NCBI GenBank assembly: GCA_022827195.1 | Contig: JAJDTL010000004.1 | Coordinates: forward strand, 310,001 to 374,000 | Source: Caldilineaceae bacterium | GTDB lineage: Bacteria; Chloroflexota; Anaerolineae; Caldilineales; Caldilineaceae | Direction of reading: 5' to 3' | Length of the DNA stretch: 64,000 nucleotides | Part shown: positions 26,901 to 35,990 of the stretch, piece by piece | How positions within the stretch are numbered: the stretch's first letter is position 1 | Layout: each line of letters starts with the position of its first letter | Made by a program: the position numbers and the translations under genes | Notes under the pieces: model-generated | Databases searched by the model: none | What the model was told of the DNA's origin: nothing | The model's input: the letters and a program-made list of their open reading frames with translations, nothing else

Positions 26901-27154
26901 ATAGCCCCGTGATCTCTATCGCGATCTTCGCGGACCAATAGATGTGACGGCGTATGAGTTCGGCCGCTCGTTTTCTCCCTCATTCTCCTGGAGAGTTGTC
27001 GAAACTCTTGTCTTTTGACCGCAAAATCGTCCTCGGCAGCCAGCTCCAATATGTGGCGCAGTTCGCTTTCGAGTGAGCGCTTGTTCATGGAGGCACGTTG
27101 CTCAAGCCGCCTGACGACTTCCTCATCCAATTGGCGTATCAGTACTGTTGCCAT
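26897..27154 (-). CDS. FitA/VapB-type ribbon-helix-helix antitoxin
   Basis: Predicted 85 residues. The N-terminus (MATVLIRQLDEEVVRRLEQR) is a FitA-type ribbon-helix-helix DNA-binding motif followed by NKRSLESELRHILELA. The C-terminal half (RQEFRQLSRRMREKTSG) should wrap the toxin. ATG 27154 is preferred over a longer upstream frame because the ribbon strand begins there. It would bind its own promoter and neutralise the PIN toxin encoded downstream. Confidence 0.88.
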   Translation of the reverse strand: MATVLIRQLDEEVVRRLEQRASMNKRSLESELRHILELAAEDDFAVKRQEFRQLSRRMREKTSGRTHTPSHLLVREDRDRDHGAI

Positions 27155-27219
27155 CTCGTACTCCGCTGGATCCGAGAAGAGACTATCGACGAAGAGTCCA
27201 CCTCTGCTCAGCCGCCGAC

Positions 27220-27228
27220 AGTATATCA
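27220..27228 (-). promoter_or_regulatory. Extended -10 promoter element for the toxin-antitoxin pair
   Basis: Minus strand TGATATACT (TATACT at 27220-27225, TG at 27227-27228), ~66 bases before the antitoxin ATG. No consensus -35. Confidence 0.45.
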
Positions 27229-27262
27229 CACCCTCGCCATCGGCGCGTTCCCGGCAAGTCTA

Positions 27263-27271
27263 TGGTAAAAT
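27263..27271 (+). promoter_or_regulatory. Extended -10 promoter element for the E1-beta gene
   Basis: TGGTAAAAT (TG at 27263-27264, TAAAAT at 27266-27271), ~64 bases before ATG 27335. It is back-to-back with the toxin-antitoxin promoter 35 bases away. Confidence 0.45.
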
Positions 27272-27334
27272 GGCGCCCAACAGTTCCCACCAGGCCATCG
27301 GAAGTGCAGCAGAGCGGGAACCGTAGGGAGAAGC

Positions 27335-28324
27335 ATGATGAGCAGCACGCGAGACCTTACCTATATCGCCGCGATCACCGAGGCCCTCGATGTGGAGATG
27401 GCGCGTGACCCCGAGGTCGTCATCTTCGGAGAGGATGTAGCCGGGCCCTTTGGCGGCGCATTCAAGGTCACGAAGCCCCTGACGGAGAAGTATCCGCCGG
27501 AACGCATCTTCAACACGCCAATGTGCGAGAACGCCTTCATCAGCATGGGCACCGGCATGTCGCTGATGGGCATGCGCCCCGTCATCGAGATGCAGTTCGC
27601 CGACTTCATCACCAGCGGCTTCGACAGCATCGTCCAGTTCGCCGCCACCAACCACTACCGCTGGGGCGGGGCCGTCCCCTGGGTCATCCGCGCCCCGTGC
27701 GACGGCGGCCTGCGCTCCGGTCCGTTCCACAGCCAGAACCCGGAGGCCTGGTTCACACACTCGCCCGGTCTGAAGGTCGTGGCGCCGGCCACCCCCGCCG
27801 ACGCCAAAGGGCTGCTGACCGCCGCGATCCGTGACAACAACCCGGTCATCTACCTGGAGAGCAAGATCCTGTACCGCTCGCAACGCGGCGTTGTGCCCGA
27901 GGGCGAATATCTGGTGCCGATCGGCGAGGCCATAACGGTCCGAGAAGGCGACGACGTGTCGATCATCGCCTACGGCTCACAGGTGCGCGAGGCGCAGCAG
28001 GCCGCCGAACGGCTGCGCGAGGAGGCCATCGAAGCCGAGATACTGGATCTGCGCACGCTGAAGCCGCTCGACACCGATGCGATCCTCGAGACGGCGCGCA
28101 AGACAGGCAAAGTGCTGATCGTTCACAGCGCCACCGGCAATACCGGTGTCGGCGCAGAGGTGGCCGCGCTGATCGCGCAGGAGGCCTTCGAGTGGCTCGA
28201 CGCGCCCATTCAACGGCTGACAGGCCTAGACATCCCAGTCCCCTTCAGCCCGCCGCTGGAGGACGCCTACCGGCCCGGCGCACAAAAGATTGTCGAGCGC
28301 GCGCGGGCACTGGTGGAGTTCTGA
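27335..28324 (+). CDS. 2-oxoacid dehydrogenase E1 component, beta subunit (PdhB/BkdB type)
   Basis: Predicted 329 residues, the normal E1-beta length. It has the N-terminal pyrimidine-binding domain (VVIFGEDVAGPFGGAFKVT, the thiamine-activating Glu) and the transketolase C-terminal domain (DVSIIAYGSQVREAQQAAER; LDLRTLKPLDTDAIL). With an alpha subunit, E2 and E3 it decarboxylates pyruvate or a branched 2-oxoacid. None of these partners is nearby, so the gene is orphaned from its complex. GTAGGGAGAAGC precedes ATG. The Nudix gene begins two bases after its stop. Confidence 0.9.
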   Translation: MMSSTRDLTYIAAITEALDVEMARDPEVVIFGEDVAGPFGGAFKVTKPLTEKYPPERIFNTPMCENAFISMGTGMSLMGMRPVIEMQFADFITSGFDSIVQFAATNHYRWGGAVPWVIRAPCDGGLRSGPFHSQNPEAWFTHSPGLKVVAPATPADAKGLLTAAIRDNNPVIYLESKILYRSQRGVVPEGEYLVPIGEAITVREGDDVSIIAYGSQVREAQQAAERLREEAIEAEILDLRTLKPLDTDAILETARKTGKVLIVHSATGNTGVGAEVAALIAQEAFEWLDAPIQRLTGLDIPVPFSPPLEDAYRPGAQKIVERARALVEF

Positions 28325-28326
28325 GA

Positions 28327-28986
28327 ATGGCCAAGAATGGTTTGAGGCTCGCCACACTCTGCTACGTGCAGCGGCCGGGCCAGACCCTGATGCTGCACCG
28401 GGTCAAGCGGGAAAACGACTATCACCAGGGCAAGTGGAACGGCCTTGGAGGCAAGTTCGAGCCGGGCGAATCGCCCGAAGAGTGTGTTGTGCGCGAAGTC
28501 TACGAAGAGAGCGGCCTGCTCTGCCGCGACCCGCTCCTGCGCGGGCAGATCACCTTTCCCAACTTCGACGGCGAGGCCGATTGGTATATATGGCTCTTCG
28601 TCGCACCCCATTGGAAAGGAAAGCTGATCGATTCACCGGAAGGCCGCCTGGCCTGGATCGACAACGAGCAGCTGCCCGCACTGAACCTGTGGCCCGGCGA
28701 CAGGCTATTTATCCCCTGGATCTTCGAGGAGCGGTTCTTCTCAGCCAAGTTCCGCTACCAGGACGGCGAATTCCTGGGCTATGAGGCGACCTTCTACGGC
28801 CCGGATGGGCAGATCGAGCGCGAGCGCTACAACCACAGCGAAACCGCCGATCCGCACAGCGCACAGCCGGTCTACCAGCCCGCCGATGACACCTATTGCT
28901 GGCTCTGCGCCGGGACGGTGAGCAAACGCCAATGCAAAATCATCTGCCTGCAATGTGGATTCACGCGCGACTGCAGTGATCCGTAA
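28327..28986 (+). CDS. Nudix hydrolase (8-oxo-dGTPase-like) with C-terminal zinc ribbon
   Basis: Predicted 219 residues. The Nudix box is complete at ~41-63 (GGKFEPGESPEE then REVYEESGL), preceded by GKWNGLGGK as in MutT/MTH1-like 8-oxo-dGTP hydrolases, so nucleotide-pool cleaning is the likely job. Residues ~70-180 are an extended Nudix C-terminal region. The last 30 residues add Cys191-x2-Cys194 and Cys207-x2-Cys210, a zinc-ribbon spacing that ordinary MutT proteins lack. ATG 28327 is two bases after the E1-beta stop and is translationally coupled. Confidence 0.85.
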   Translation: MAKNGLRLATLCYVQRPGQTLMLHRVKRENDYHQGKWNGLGGKFEPGESPEECVVREVYEESGLLCRDPLLRGQITFPNFDGEADWYIWLFVAPHWKGKLIDSPEGRLAWIDNEQLPALNLWPGDRLFIPWIFEERFFSAKFRYQDGEFLGYEATFYGPDGQIERERYNHSETADPHSAQPVYQPADDTYCWLCAGTVSKRQCKIICLQCGFTRDCSDP

Positions 28987-29011
28987 CGCGACGAGCAAGA
29001 CGTTGCACAGG

Positions 29012-29025
29012 CCGAACCGGTTCGG
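29012..29025. other. 14-bp perfect palindrome between convergent genes
   Basis: CCGAACCGGTTCGG, no loop and no T-run, lies in the 52-base gap between the Nudix and dehydratase stops. It could aid bidirectional termination or bind a protein. Confidence 0.3.
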
Positions 29026-29038
29026 GCAGGCGCCGCAG

Positions 29039-31057
29039 TTAGGACCGTGATAGCGCCCTTTCTCCCGCCTCAAGCAGTTCCAGAATGCGGTCAGTGTCGT
29101 ATACACAGCCGCCCCAGGTCCCGCCGCTCGCTGCCTGCAAAGCCGCCCAAAGTCGGGTGTCGGCGGGCAGGCGCGGGTCGCCCGCCAGGTCGGGGTGGGG
29201 TTGCCGCTCCCCCAGGATTTCGGACCCTGCCTGCCTCGCCTTGGCCGGATCCGGACCTGCCCCATTTCCCTTTCCGTCCAGCTCGGCGACGAGATCGATC
29301 GTACCCAGCAGATTGACGGTATCGACTTCGATCCGGATCGAGTCCCCCTCGCGCACGCGCCCAATCGGGCCGCCTGCAAGCGCTTCAGGGCCGATATGCC
29401 CAATGCAGGCGCCGGTGCTGACGCCCGAAAAACGGGCGTCGGTGATGAGCGCGACCTCTTTGCCGAAGGGCAAATAGCGCAGCGCCGAAGTCAGCTGATA
29501 AGTCTCCTCCATCCCACTCCCCATCGGCCCCCTTCCAATCAGCACCAGAATGTCCCCGGCCTTGACCGGCCTGTCGTGGTTGCCCTTTATGGCGGCGATG
29601 GCCTCGCGCTCGCTGACGAAAACGCGGGCGGTCCCGGTGTTGCGATAGACCCCGTCCTCGTTGACAACCGAAGGGTCGATTGCGGTGCTCTTGATCACCG
29701 ATCCCTCCGGCGCCAGATTTCCCGTCGGGAAAGTGACCGTGCTGGTCAACCCCTTGGCGGCGGCGCTCCGGGGGTCCATGATTACGTCGTCGGGATCGAC
29801 GCCTTCGGCGCTAAAGAGGCGCTCGCGCAATCGCTTGCGCCGTTCACTGCCTTGCCACTCGTCGAGCAACTCTCCAAGGCGGCGGCCATGGACCGTGAGC
29901 ACGTCCAGGCGCAGTAGGTCCAGCTCGCGCAGATGGAGCATCACCTCCGGCACACCCCCGGCCAAAAACGCCTGGACCGTTGGATGTCCCTTGGGTCCGT
30001 TGGGCAGGACGTCGACTAGGCGGGGCACGTCAGCGTTGATGCGCTGCCAGTCGGCCACGGTCGGGCGCGGCAGGCCCGCGGCATGCGCGACCGCGGGGAT
30101 GTGGAGCAGAAGGTTGGTGGACCCGCCGAAGGCTGCATGGACGACCATCGCGTTGTGGAGGGCGTCTTCGGTCAGGATCTCGGCGCAGGGAATCTCGTTT
30201 TCGTGTAACGATACCAGGGCGCGGGCGGAGCGGTCGGCCAGGTCCAGCCAAATCGGCTGGCCGGATGGAGCGAGCGCCGCGTGCATCAGGGTGATTCCCA
30301 GCGCCTCCGCAACGACCTGGGAGGTCGCGGCCGTGCCGAGGAACTGGCAGCCCCCACCGGGCGTTGCGCACGCACGGCAGCCGAGCTCGGCTGCCTCTTC
30401 GATCGTGATCTCTCCGTGCGAAAAACGGGCGCCGATCGTCTGAATCTTGCCGGCGTCCTCACCTTCCGTCGGCGGCAGCGTCACGCCTCCGGGCACGAGG
30501 ACAATTGGCAGTTCACGCTGGGAGGCGAGCGCGATCATCATCGCCGGAAGGCCCTTGTCGCAGGTCGCGATACCCATCACACCCTTGCGCGTGGGCAAGG
30601 ACCTGATCAGACGCCGCAAAACGATCGCCGCGTCGTTGCGGTAAGGCAGCGAGTCCATCATGCCGGTCGTGCCTTGCGTGCGGCCGTCGCAAGGGTCCGT
30701 GACGAAACCGGCAAAGGGTACCATGCCGAGCTCCTTGAGGCGCGCGGCCGCGGCCTCCATCAGCAGGCCCACCTCCCAGTGCCCGGTGTGATAGCCAAGC
30801 GCGACCGGTGTGCCGTCAGGCGCGCGGATGCCCCCCTGCGTGCTCAGAATCAGAAACTCCGGGTTGCGCAACCGGCGGGGAGACCAGCCCATGCCCGCGT
30901 CCTGGGTCAGGCCGAATATATCGCCGCTTGGCGCGTTGCGCAGAAACTCATCGTCGAGAGGCAGCTCGCCGGCAGGGCCGGCCGCATTCGTCTGCACTTC
31001 GAATAGCCCCGCGTCGTCGTTATCTACCGGGATTTGGACCCCTTCTGTTCTGGACAT
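29039..31057 (-). CDS. YjhG/YagF-family dehydratase (sugar-acid, e.g. D-xylonate dehydratase)
   Basis: Predicted 672 residues, close to YjhG/YagF (~655) and longer than IlvD or Edd (~560-610). Typical text includes [34 protein letters not shown], and [20 protein letters not shown], holding the cysteines that ligate the Fe-S cluster. The C-terminal beta-barrel has [19 protein letters not shown] and [15 protein letters not shown]. The family removes water from sugar acids such as D-xylonate to give 2-keto-3-deoxy acids. ATG 31057 has AAGGAATGGG upstream; a longer frame lacks support. It may use lactonase products from the neighbouring SMP-30 proteins. Confidence 0.9.
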   Translation of the reverse strand: MSRTEGVQIPVDNDDAGLFEVQTNAAGPAGELPLDDEFLRNAPSGDIFGLTQDAGMGWSPRRLRNPEFLILSTQGGIRAPDGTPVALGYHTGHWEVGLLMEAAAARLKELGMVPFAGFVTDPCDGRTQGTTGMMDSLPYRNDAAIVLRRLIRSLPTRKGVMGIATCDKGLPAMMIALASQRELPIVLVPGGVTLPPTEGEDAGKIQTIGARFSHGEITIEEAAELGCRACATPGGGCQFLGTAATSQVVAEALGITLMHAALAPSGQPIWLDLADRSARALVSLHENEIPCAEILTEDALHNAMVVHAAFGGSTNLLLHIPAVAHAAGLPRPTVADWQRINADVPRLVDVLPNGPKGHPTVQAFLAGGVPEVMLHLRELDLLRLDVLTVHGRRLGELLDEWQGSERRKRLRERLFSAEGVDPDDVIMDPRSAAAKGLTSTVTFPTGNLAPEGSVIKSTAIDPSVVNEDGVYRNTGTARVFVSEREAIAAIKGNHDRPVKAGDILVLIGRGPMGSGMEETYQLTSALRYLPFGKEVALITDARFSGVSTGACIGHIGPEALAGGPIGRVREGDSIRIEVDTVNLLGTIDLVAELDGKGNGAGPDPAKARQAGSEILGERQPHPDLAGDPRLPADTRLWAALQAASGGTWGGCVYDTDRILELLEAGERALSRS

Positions 31058-31123
31058 AACCCATTCCTTTGTGTCAATCGATTCGGTCTTTCCCGTCCCT
31101 TTCAGGAAGGCTTTTGCTTGCCC

Positions 31124-31152
31124 TTTATAGCATGGGGAAGTAAGATGGACAA
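31124..31152 (-). promoter_or_regulatory. Promoter for the YjhG/YagF-type dehydratase gene
   Basis: Minus strand TTGTCC (31147-31152), 17-base spacer, TATAAA (31124-31129), with TG one base before the -10. The predicted leader is ~55-60 bases to ATG 31057. Confidence 0.6.
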
Positions 31153-31191
31153 GCACTTTTGAGGAAGGCTAGACGCGAGATTACCGGCAAA

Positions 31192-31926
31192 ATGACCAGC
31201 CAAGAGCGTTCAAACGACGCGTGGGGACTGCTGCTTTCGGACTACCATTCGGGACTGAGTTGTATTGAGGTCATCGAGCGCGACGATGGCTTCGTGTCAG
31301 CAATCGACAATATGTCGACCTACTTTTCGTCCTACGACGACTGGCCCGATAACGTGAAACAGGCGATGTCCTTTGTGCGGGGCCGCGTTCTCGATGTCGG
31401 CGTCGGTGCCGGCCGGTTTGCCCTCTATCTGCAGGAACAGGGGCACGAGGTTCTCGGAATCGACGTCTCTCCCGGGATTCTGGAGGTATGCCGTCAACGC
31501 GGCGTGCAAGACCTGCGGCAGCTGCCCTTTCACCGCGTGGACGCTTCGCTCGGTCTATTCGACACCGTTCTCATGATGGGAAACAATTTCGGGCTGTTCG
31601 CCAATCCGCGGCGGGCCAGGTGGATGCTGCGACGCCTCAAAAAGCTTACCCGCGGCCGCGCGCGCATAATCGCCGAAAGCCTTGACGTATACGCCACCGA
31701 CAAACCCGAGCACTTGGCTTACCATGCGCGTAACAGGCAGCGAGGCCGTCTTCCCGGGGAAATCCGCCTGCGGGTCAGGTACCGTGACCGGATTGGCGAC
31801 TGGTTCGATTACCTCATGGTATCGCAGGCGGAAATGGAGGAAATAGTAGAGGGGACCGGCTGGCGAACTGAGGCGATACTTGAACGCGGAGGCGGGCAAT
31901 ATGTCGCCGTGCTCGAAAAGGCGTGA
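31192..31926 (+). CDS. Class I SAM-dependent methyltransferase
   Basis: Predicted 244 residues. Motif I for S-adenosylmethionine is VLDVGVGAGRFALYL, the acidic strand-2 end is VLGIDVS, and the post-II region is FDTVLMMGNNFGLF. ATG 31192 is chosen over an upstream TTG because it begins conserved-looking text, although no strong ribosome site is seen. Substrate not deducible. It is divergent from the dehydratase gene and 47 bases before the SDR gene. Confidence 0.8.
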   Translation: MTSQERSNDAWGLLLSDYHSGLSCIEVIERDDGFVSAIDNMSTYFSSYDDWPDNVKQAMSFVRGRVLDVGVGAGRFALYLQEQGHEVLGIDVSPGILEVCRQRGVQDLRQLPFHRVDASLGLFDTVLMMGNNFGLFANPRRARWMLRRLKKLTRGRARIIAESLDVYATDKPEHLAYHARNRQRGRLPGEIRLRVRYRDRIGDWFDYLMVSQAEMEEIVEGTGWRTEAILERGGGQYVAVLEKA

Positions 31927-31973
31927 AGACTTGGCTCAGGTTTGGCCCTTCGAAAGACGCATGAACCAAAAGG

Positions 31974-32717
31974 ATGGACATGACTCGTAAACTACTGCTC
32001 ACGGGCGCGGCCGGCAAGATTGGCAGTTTCTTCCACAACGCCTATGCCGACACCTATGAGTTTCTGCTGACCGACATCGTCGAACCGGCGGACGCGAAGG
32101 GCGCGCCCTTCGCCAAAGCCAATTTGAGCGACATGGACGCCATTCGCCCCCTCTTCGACGGAGTAGACACGGTCGTCCATCTGGGCGCCAACCCCAATAT
32201 GGATGCCCCGTGGGAGAGCCTCCTGCCCGATAACGTGATCGCCACCTACAACGTCTTCGAAGCCTCGCATCAGGCCGGTTGCAGGCGCGTCGTCTATGCC
32301 AGCAGCATCAACGCTGTCCTCGGTTACCCCGTTGACCGGCAGGTACATACGGACATGCCGGTCTACCCGATTAACCTCTACGGCGCGACCAAGTGCTGGG
32401 GCGAAGCCCTGGCGCGCTACTACTCGCACACGCACGGCCTGTCGTCACTTTGCCTGCGTTTCGGCGCTGTTCAGTACCGCGACTCCGAGATGATTCACTG
32501 GGAGCACGAATATGTCGACATCATTCAGACGCTGGAGGACAACGCGCGGCTGATCGCTGCGGCGGTCGAGACCGGCAACGACGTGATGTTCGGCAACTTC
32601 CACGGCATCTCCAACAATCGCTACAAGCGGCTCGATATGACCGACACAAACGCGATCCTCGACTATGCGCCCCAGGACGACGCCTTTGAGATGGCGCGCG
32701 ATCGCGGCGCCCTCTAA
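31974..32717 (+). CDS. NAD(P)-dependent epimerase/dehydratase, uronate dehydrogenase-like extended SDR
   Basis: Predicted 247 residues. The nucleotide loop is LLTGAAGKIGSFF; the catalytic Ser/Tyr/Lys are in VVYASSINAVLGYP and LYGATKCWGEALARYY. Length and motif wording (VVHLGA; NIxATYNVFEAS-like) match hexuronate dehydrogenases, which oxidise galacturonate or glucuronate to aldarolactones using NAD. It could instead be another sugar SDR. Placement between a dehydratase and an SMP-30 lactonase supports sugar-acid oxidation. Confidence 0.8.
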   Translation: MDMTRKLLLTGAAGKIGSFFHNAYADTYEFLLTDIVEPADAKGAPFAKANLSDMDAIRPLFDGVDTVVHLGANPNMDAPWESLLPDNVIATYNVFEASHQAGCRRVVYASSINAVLGYPVDRQVHTDMPVYPINLYGATKCWGEALARYYSHTHGLSSLCLRFGAVQYRDSEMIHWEHEYVDIIQTLEDNARLIAAAVETGNDVMFGNFHGISNNRYKRLDMTDTNAILDYAPQDDAFEMARDRGAL

Positions 32718-32756
32718 ACCCGGCGCGGCCCCCTCTCTTCCCTCTTTTCCTACGCC

Positions 32757-32978
32757 CTAGCCAAGCTGCTTGAGCTCGGCGTCGATCGCCTGCAGCTTAT
32801 CCTGCGTGAGACCCGCCTGCACCGCCTCCGGGTAGTAGGAGATCTGCTGCAGCGTCATGTGCATCGCCATCGGCAGGTCAGGATGCGTGGACGCGCCGGG
32901 CATGTGTTTCTCGATCACGGCCTTGGCCTGCTCGTTGCTCAAAAGTTCCTGCAGTGTCGACTGTATCGAATAGGGCAT
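32757..32978 (-). CDS. Small helical protein of unknown function
   Basis: Predicted 73 residues: MPYSIQSTLQELLSNEQAKA begins two or three helices, with MPGASTHPDLPMAMHMTLQQ in the middle. The text resembles short helical domains that I have seen at the C-terminus of secreted esterases and glycosidases, but no name is certain. GAAGGAG lies upstream, with the SMP-30 stop 42 bases before it, so it follows that gene in one transcript. Confidence 0.65.
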   Translation of the reverse strand: MPYSIQSTLQELLSNEQAKAVIEKHMPGASTHPDLPMAMHMTLQQISYYPEAVQAGLTQDKLQAIDAELKQLG

Positions 32979-33020
32979 CGCAATCCGCTCCTTCGAGACT
33001 TGGTTGAAATCGATTCGAGA

Positions 33021-34001
33021 TTATGGGTGCTGCGCGCCTGTCGTCTCAAGGTAAACGGCATAGAGCGACTGACTGCCGGCCATGAACAGCCGGTTCTTTT
33101 GGGCACCGCCGAAACAGAGGTTGGCGCAGATTTCGGGCAGGTGAATCTGGCCGATGCGTGTACCGTCGGGTGCGTAGCAGTGTACGCCGTCGAATCCGGG
33201 GCCGGCCCAGCCGGTGCCCGCCCACAGGTTGCCATCCACGTCGCAGCGAATCCCATCAGCCATGCCAGGAGTCATGTCGACGAACAGCCGGCCGTTTGCA
33301 AGCCGGTTGTCAGCCGTCACGTCGAAGACGCGAATGTGGGAAGGGCCGCCCGGGTCGTGCGAGCGGCCTGTGTCGACGATGTAGAGCAGCTCTTCGTCGG
33401 GCGAGAAACAGAGGCCATTGGGGCGCAGAAAGTCGTCGGCGACGATCGTCGCTTCTCCTGTCTCGGGGTCGAGTCGGTAGACGCGATTGGGAAGTTCGGC
33501 CTCGCCGCGCGAGCCCTCATAGTTGAGGAGCAATCCGTATCCCGGATCGGTGAACCAAACGCTGCCGTCCGAATGCACGACGACGTCATTGGGAGAGTTA
33601 ATCGGCTTGCCCTCGTAGCTGTCCATCAGAACGGTGATAGAGCCGTCGTGCTCGGTGCGCGTGACGCGGCGGCCCGTGTGCTCGCAGGTCACCAGGCGGC
33701 CCTGCCGGTCGCGCGTGTTGCCGTTGCTGTGAAAGGCCGGGCTGCGATAGACGTCGACCTCGCCCGTCTCTTCGTGCCAGCGCAACATGCGGTTGTTCGG
33801 TATGTCGCTCCAGATCAGGCAGCGGGCGTCGCCGAACCATACGGGGCCCTCGGCCCAGCGGCAACCGGTGAAAAGGCGCTCGACCACCGCATTTCCGATC
33901 CTGTACTGGCTGAAGCGATCATCCAAAACTTCGACGGCAGGATCGGGATAGCGGATGACGCCGTGATTCCAATCTCGGTCCGAAAGGTAAGGCGCTGACA
34001 T
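33021..34001 (-). CDS. SMP-30/gluconolactonase/LRE-family sugar lactonase
   Basis: Predicted 326-residue propeller, paralogous to the protein at 24595. Metal ligands appear in WAEGPVWFGD, INSPNDVVVHSDG, RPNGLCFSPDE and GMADGIRCDVDG; FTDPGYG is also shared. It likely hydrolyses an aldonolactone or aldarolactone. AAGGAGATAG precedes ATG. With the uronate-dehydrogenase-like SDR encoded on the opposite strand it could perform consecutive steps: dehydrogenase makes lactone, lactonase opens it. Confidence 0.9.
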   Translation of the reverse strand: MSAPYLSDRDWNHGVIRYPDPAVEVLDDRFSQYRIGNAVVERLFTGCRWAEGPVWFGDARCLIWSDIPNNRMLRWHEETGEVDVYRSPAFHSNGNTRDRQGRLVTCEHTGRRVTRTEHDGSITVLMDSYEGKPINSPNDVVVHSDGSVWFTDPGYGLLLNYEGSRGEAELPNRVYRLDPETGEATIVADDFLRPNGLCFSPDEELLYIVDTGRSHDPGGPSHIRVFDVTADNRLANGRLFVDMTPGMADGIRCDVDGNLWAGTGWAGPGFDGVHCYAPDGTRIGQIHLPEICANLCFGGAQKNRLFMAGSQSLYAVYLETTGAQHP

Positions 34002-34046
34002 TGAACTATCTCCTTGCTGGGTGTCGGAGGCAAGTGCCGGCCGGTT

Positions 34047-35990
34047 CTATAGCGGCCAGAAGAAGGGTATCAGAACTGTGGCCAGAAGCCACATGATAAG
34101 CGTCAAGGGTATGCCGATGCGGAGGTAATCGCCAAAAGTGTAACCGCCGGCCCCGCGCACGATCGCGTTGGTCTGGTAGCCCATTGGGGTCATGAAACTG
34201 GCCGAGGCGCCGAAGGCGATTGTCATCAGCAACGGCTGCGGGTTGACCTGCAGGGTTGCAGCCATCGAAAGCGCAATCGGTGTGAGGAGGACGGCGACCG
34301 CGTTGTTGCTGATCAGCTGCGTCAACAGACTGGTGAAGAGGTAGAAGAGCGACACCAGGACGACCGGGCTGAGTTGGCCGGAAAAGGAGACCAGCTGATC
34401 GACCATCAGCTGCGCCAGGCCGGTCTTCTGCATCGCCGTGCCGAGCGGAATCGTGCCTGCCAAAAGCAAAAGAGTAGCGCCGTCGAGCGAGGACATCGCC
34501 TCGTCAGTCCGGAGGCAGCGGGTGACGACCATCAGCGCTGCGCCGCCGAGCGCGAGGATTACAATGGGCAGGTCTGTCAGGCTGGCGAGAAGAATGACGG
34601 CGCCCATAATCAGGAGGGCCAGCCGGTTCTTGGCGCGCCTTACAATGGCGGACTCGACACCTTCCACCAGCAAGAGCTTAAAGTGCTCACTTGCCGCTTG
34701 AAGGCCAGTACGCGTACCCTGCAAGAGCAGAACGTCCCCTCGATGCAAGCGAGCCTGGCTCGGGCTGACTCTCCGCTGGCCGCCATGTCTCTGCAGGCCA
34801 AACACATGTACGTGATGGCTGTCTTCGAGGTCCAGCTGGGCCAACTGCCTGCCTACCGCGCTCGAATCCGGCAGAATGACCGCCTCGACGATGCGTGTAG
34901 CCGGAGAGCTCCCGGAAGACCTGTCGATCGGGGACGTGTTGGTGCTGGCCCTGGAAGCGGCGCTGCCGACGGAATAAGTCTCGATGAAGCGCGCGATGAG
35001 CGGGGGCGGGCCGCAGATGATCAGGACGTCTCCCTCCTGCACGCGCAATGACAACGCATCCTTCGGCTCGAATCGACCAGTCAGGCCGAGGCGGGCCGAT
35101 CCCTGCCGGCCGGCGCGAAAGGGCTGGCCGTCGCGCAACAGTTCGAGCAGCTCGATGCGACCCTCTACATTGCGGCCGTCTCCATGCAGGGCGCGGCGCA
35201 GATGGGAGAGGCGACGGTGATGACGCTCCGACCTGCGCCGCGGCATGTGTACGCCGAAACCATCGCTGAACAGCTCGCCCACGGTCTGTCCGCGCAGTGG
35301 ACTCGTCCCGGATACGGCCATTTCTGCGACAAAGGGTGTGCGCTGGTGACGCCCTGAGTCCATGGAGCCAGCAGGCGCGCGATCGGGGAGCAGCTTTTGG
35401 CTGGTGAAGACGACAAAGAGACCACCAGCGACGGTGAAAATGAGACCCAGCGGGGTAAAGGTGAGGAAATTGAACCCAGGCCCGCCGGCGTTGCGGTAGA
35501 GATCGTCGACCAGAATGTTGGTGCTGGTTCCGAGGAGCGTAATCGTACCGCCGAGTACGGCAAAGTAGCTCAGTGGAATGAGGAGCTTGGAAGGTTGAAT
35601 GCGAAAGCGCTGACTGAGCGACAGGACGACCGGGGCCATCATGACAACAACGGGGGTGTTGTTCATAACGGCGCTGGCCAGTGGAATCACCCCGCCGAGC
35701 AGCAGCAGCAGTCGGCGCGGACTGCCCCCGGAAAAACGGGCAAGCCCTATCGTGACGATTTCCAACGCGCCGGTACGCAGCAGGCCGCCGCTTATGACAA
35801 ACATAGCGCCCACGGTAAGCGTGGCTGTGCTGGCGAAGCCGGATAGCGCCTCGCCCGTGTCGAGAATTCCAGTCAGCGCGAGCGCGGCAACGGCCAAAGC
35901 GGACGTCGTCTCAATCGACAACCAGTCGCTCAGGAATAGGAAGGTTGCCACGACAAGAATCGCCAAGAGAACAACCATGTCAGCTGTCAT
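34047..35990 (-). CDS. SLC13/DASS-type ion transporter with two central RCK_C (TrkA-C) domains
   Basis: Predicted 647 residues. Two membrane halves flank a soluble middle. The N-terminal half contains VMNNTPVVVMMAPVV and the C-terminal half SNNAVAVLLTPIALSMA, the paired Asn-containing hairpin motifs of the DASS family. Residues ~215-420 hold two RCK_C domains (ALSLRVQEGDVLIICGPP; QARLHRGDVLLLQG). Bacterial homologues carry sulfate or dicarboxylates with Na+; RCK_C domains usually sense ligands. Substrate cannot be settled. Confidence 0.88.
   Translation of the reverse strand: MTADMVVLLAILVVATFLFLSDWLSIETTSALAVAALALTGILDTGEALSGFASTATLTVGAMFVISGGLLRTGALEIVTIGLARFSGGSPRRLLLLLGGVIPLASAVMNNTPVVVMMAPVVLSLSQRFRIQPSKLLIPLSYFAVLGGTITLLGTSTNILVDDLYRNAGGPGFNFLTFTPLGLIFTVAGGLFVVFTSQKLLPDRAPAGSMDSGRHQRTPFVAEMAVSGTSPLRGQTVGELFSDGFGVHMPRRRSERHHRRLSHLRRALHGDGRNVEGRIELLELLRDGQPFRAGRQGSARLGLTGRFEPKDALSLRVQEGDVLIICGPPPLIARFIETYSVGSAASRASTNTSPIDRSSGSSPATRIVEAVILPDSSAVGRQLAQLDLEDSHHVHVFGLQRHGGQRRVSPSQARLHRGDVLLLQGTRTGLQAASEHFKLLLVEGVESAIVRRAKNRLALLIMGAVILLASLTDLPIVILALGGAALMVVTRCLRTDEAMSSLDGATLLLLAGTIPLGTAMQKTGLAQLMVDQLVSFSGQLSPVVLVSLFYLFTSLLTQLISNNAVAVLLTPIALSMAATLQVNPQPLLMTIAFGASASFMTPMGYQTNAIVRGAGGYTFGDYLRIGIPLTLIMWLLATVLIPFFWPL

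Noticed and set aside
32859..33998. 379-codon plus-strand frame
   Set aside because: Antisense to the SMP-30 gene, which has clear motifs.
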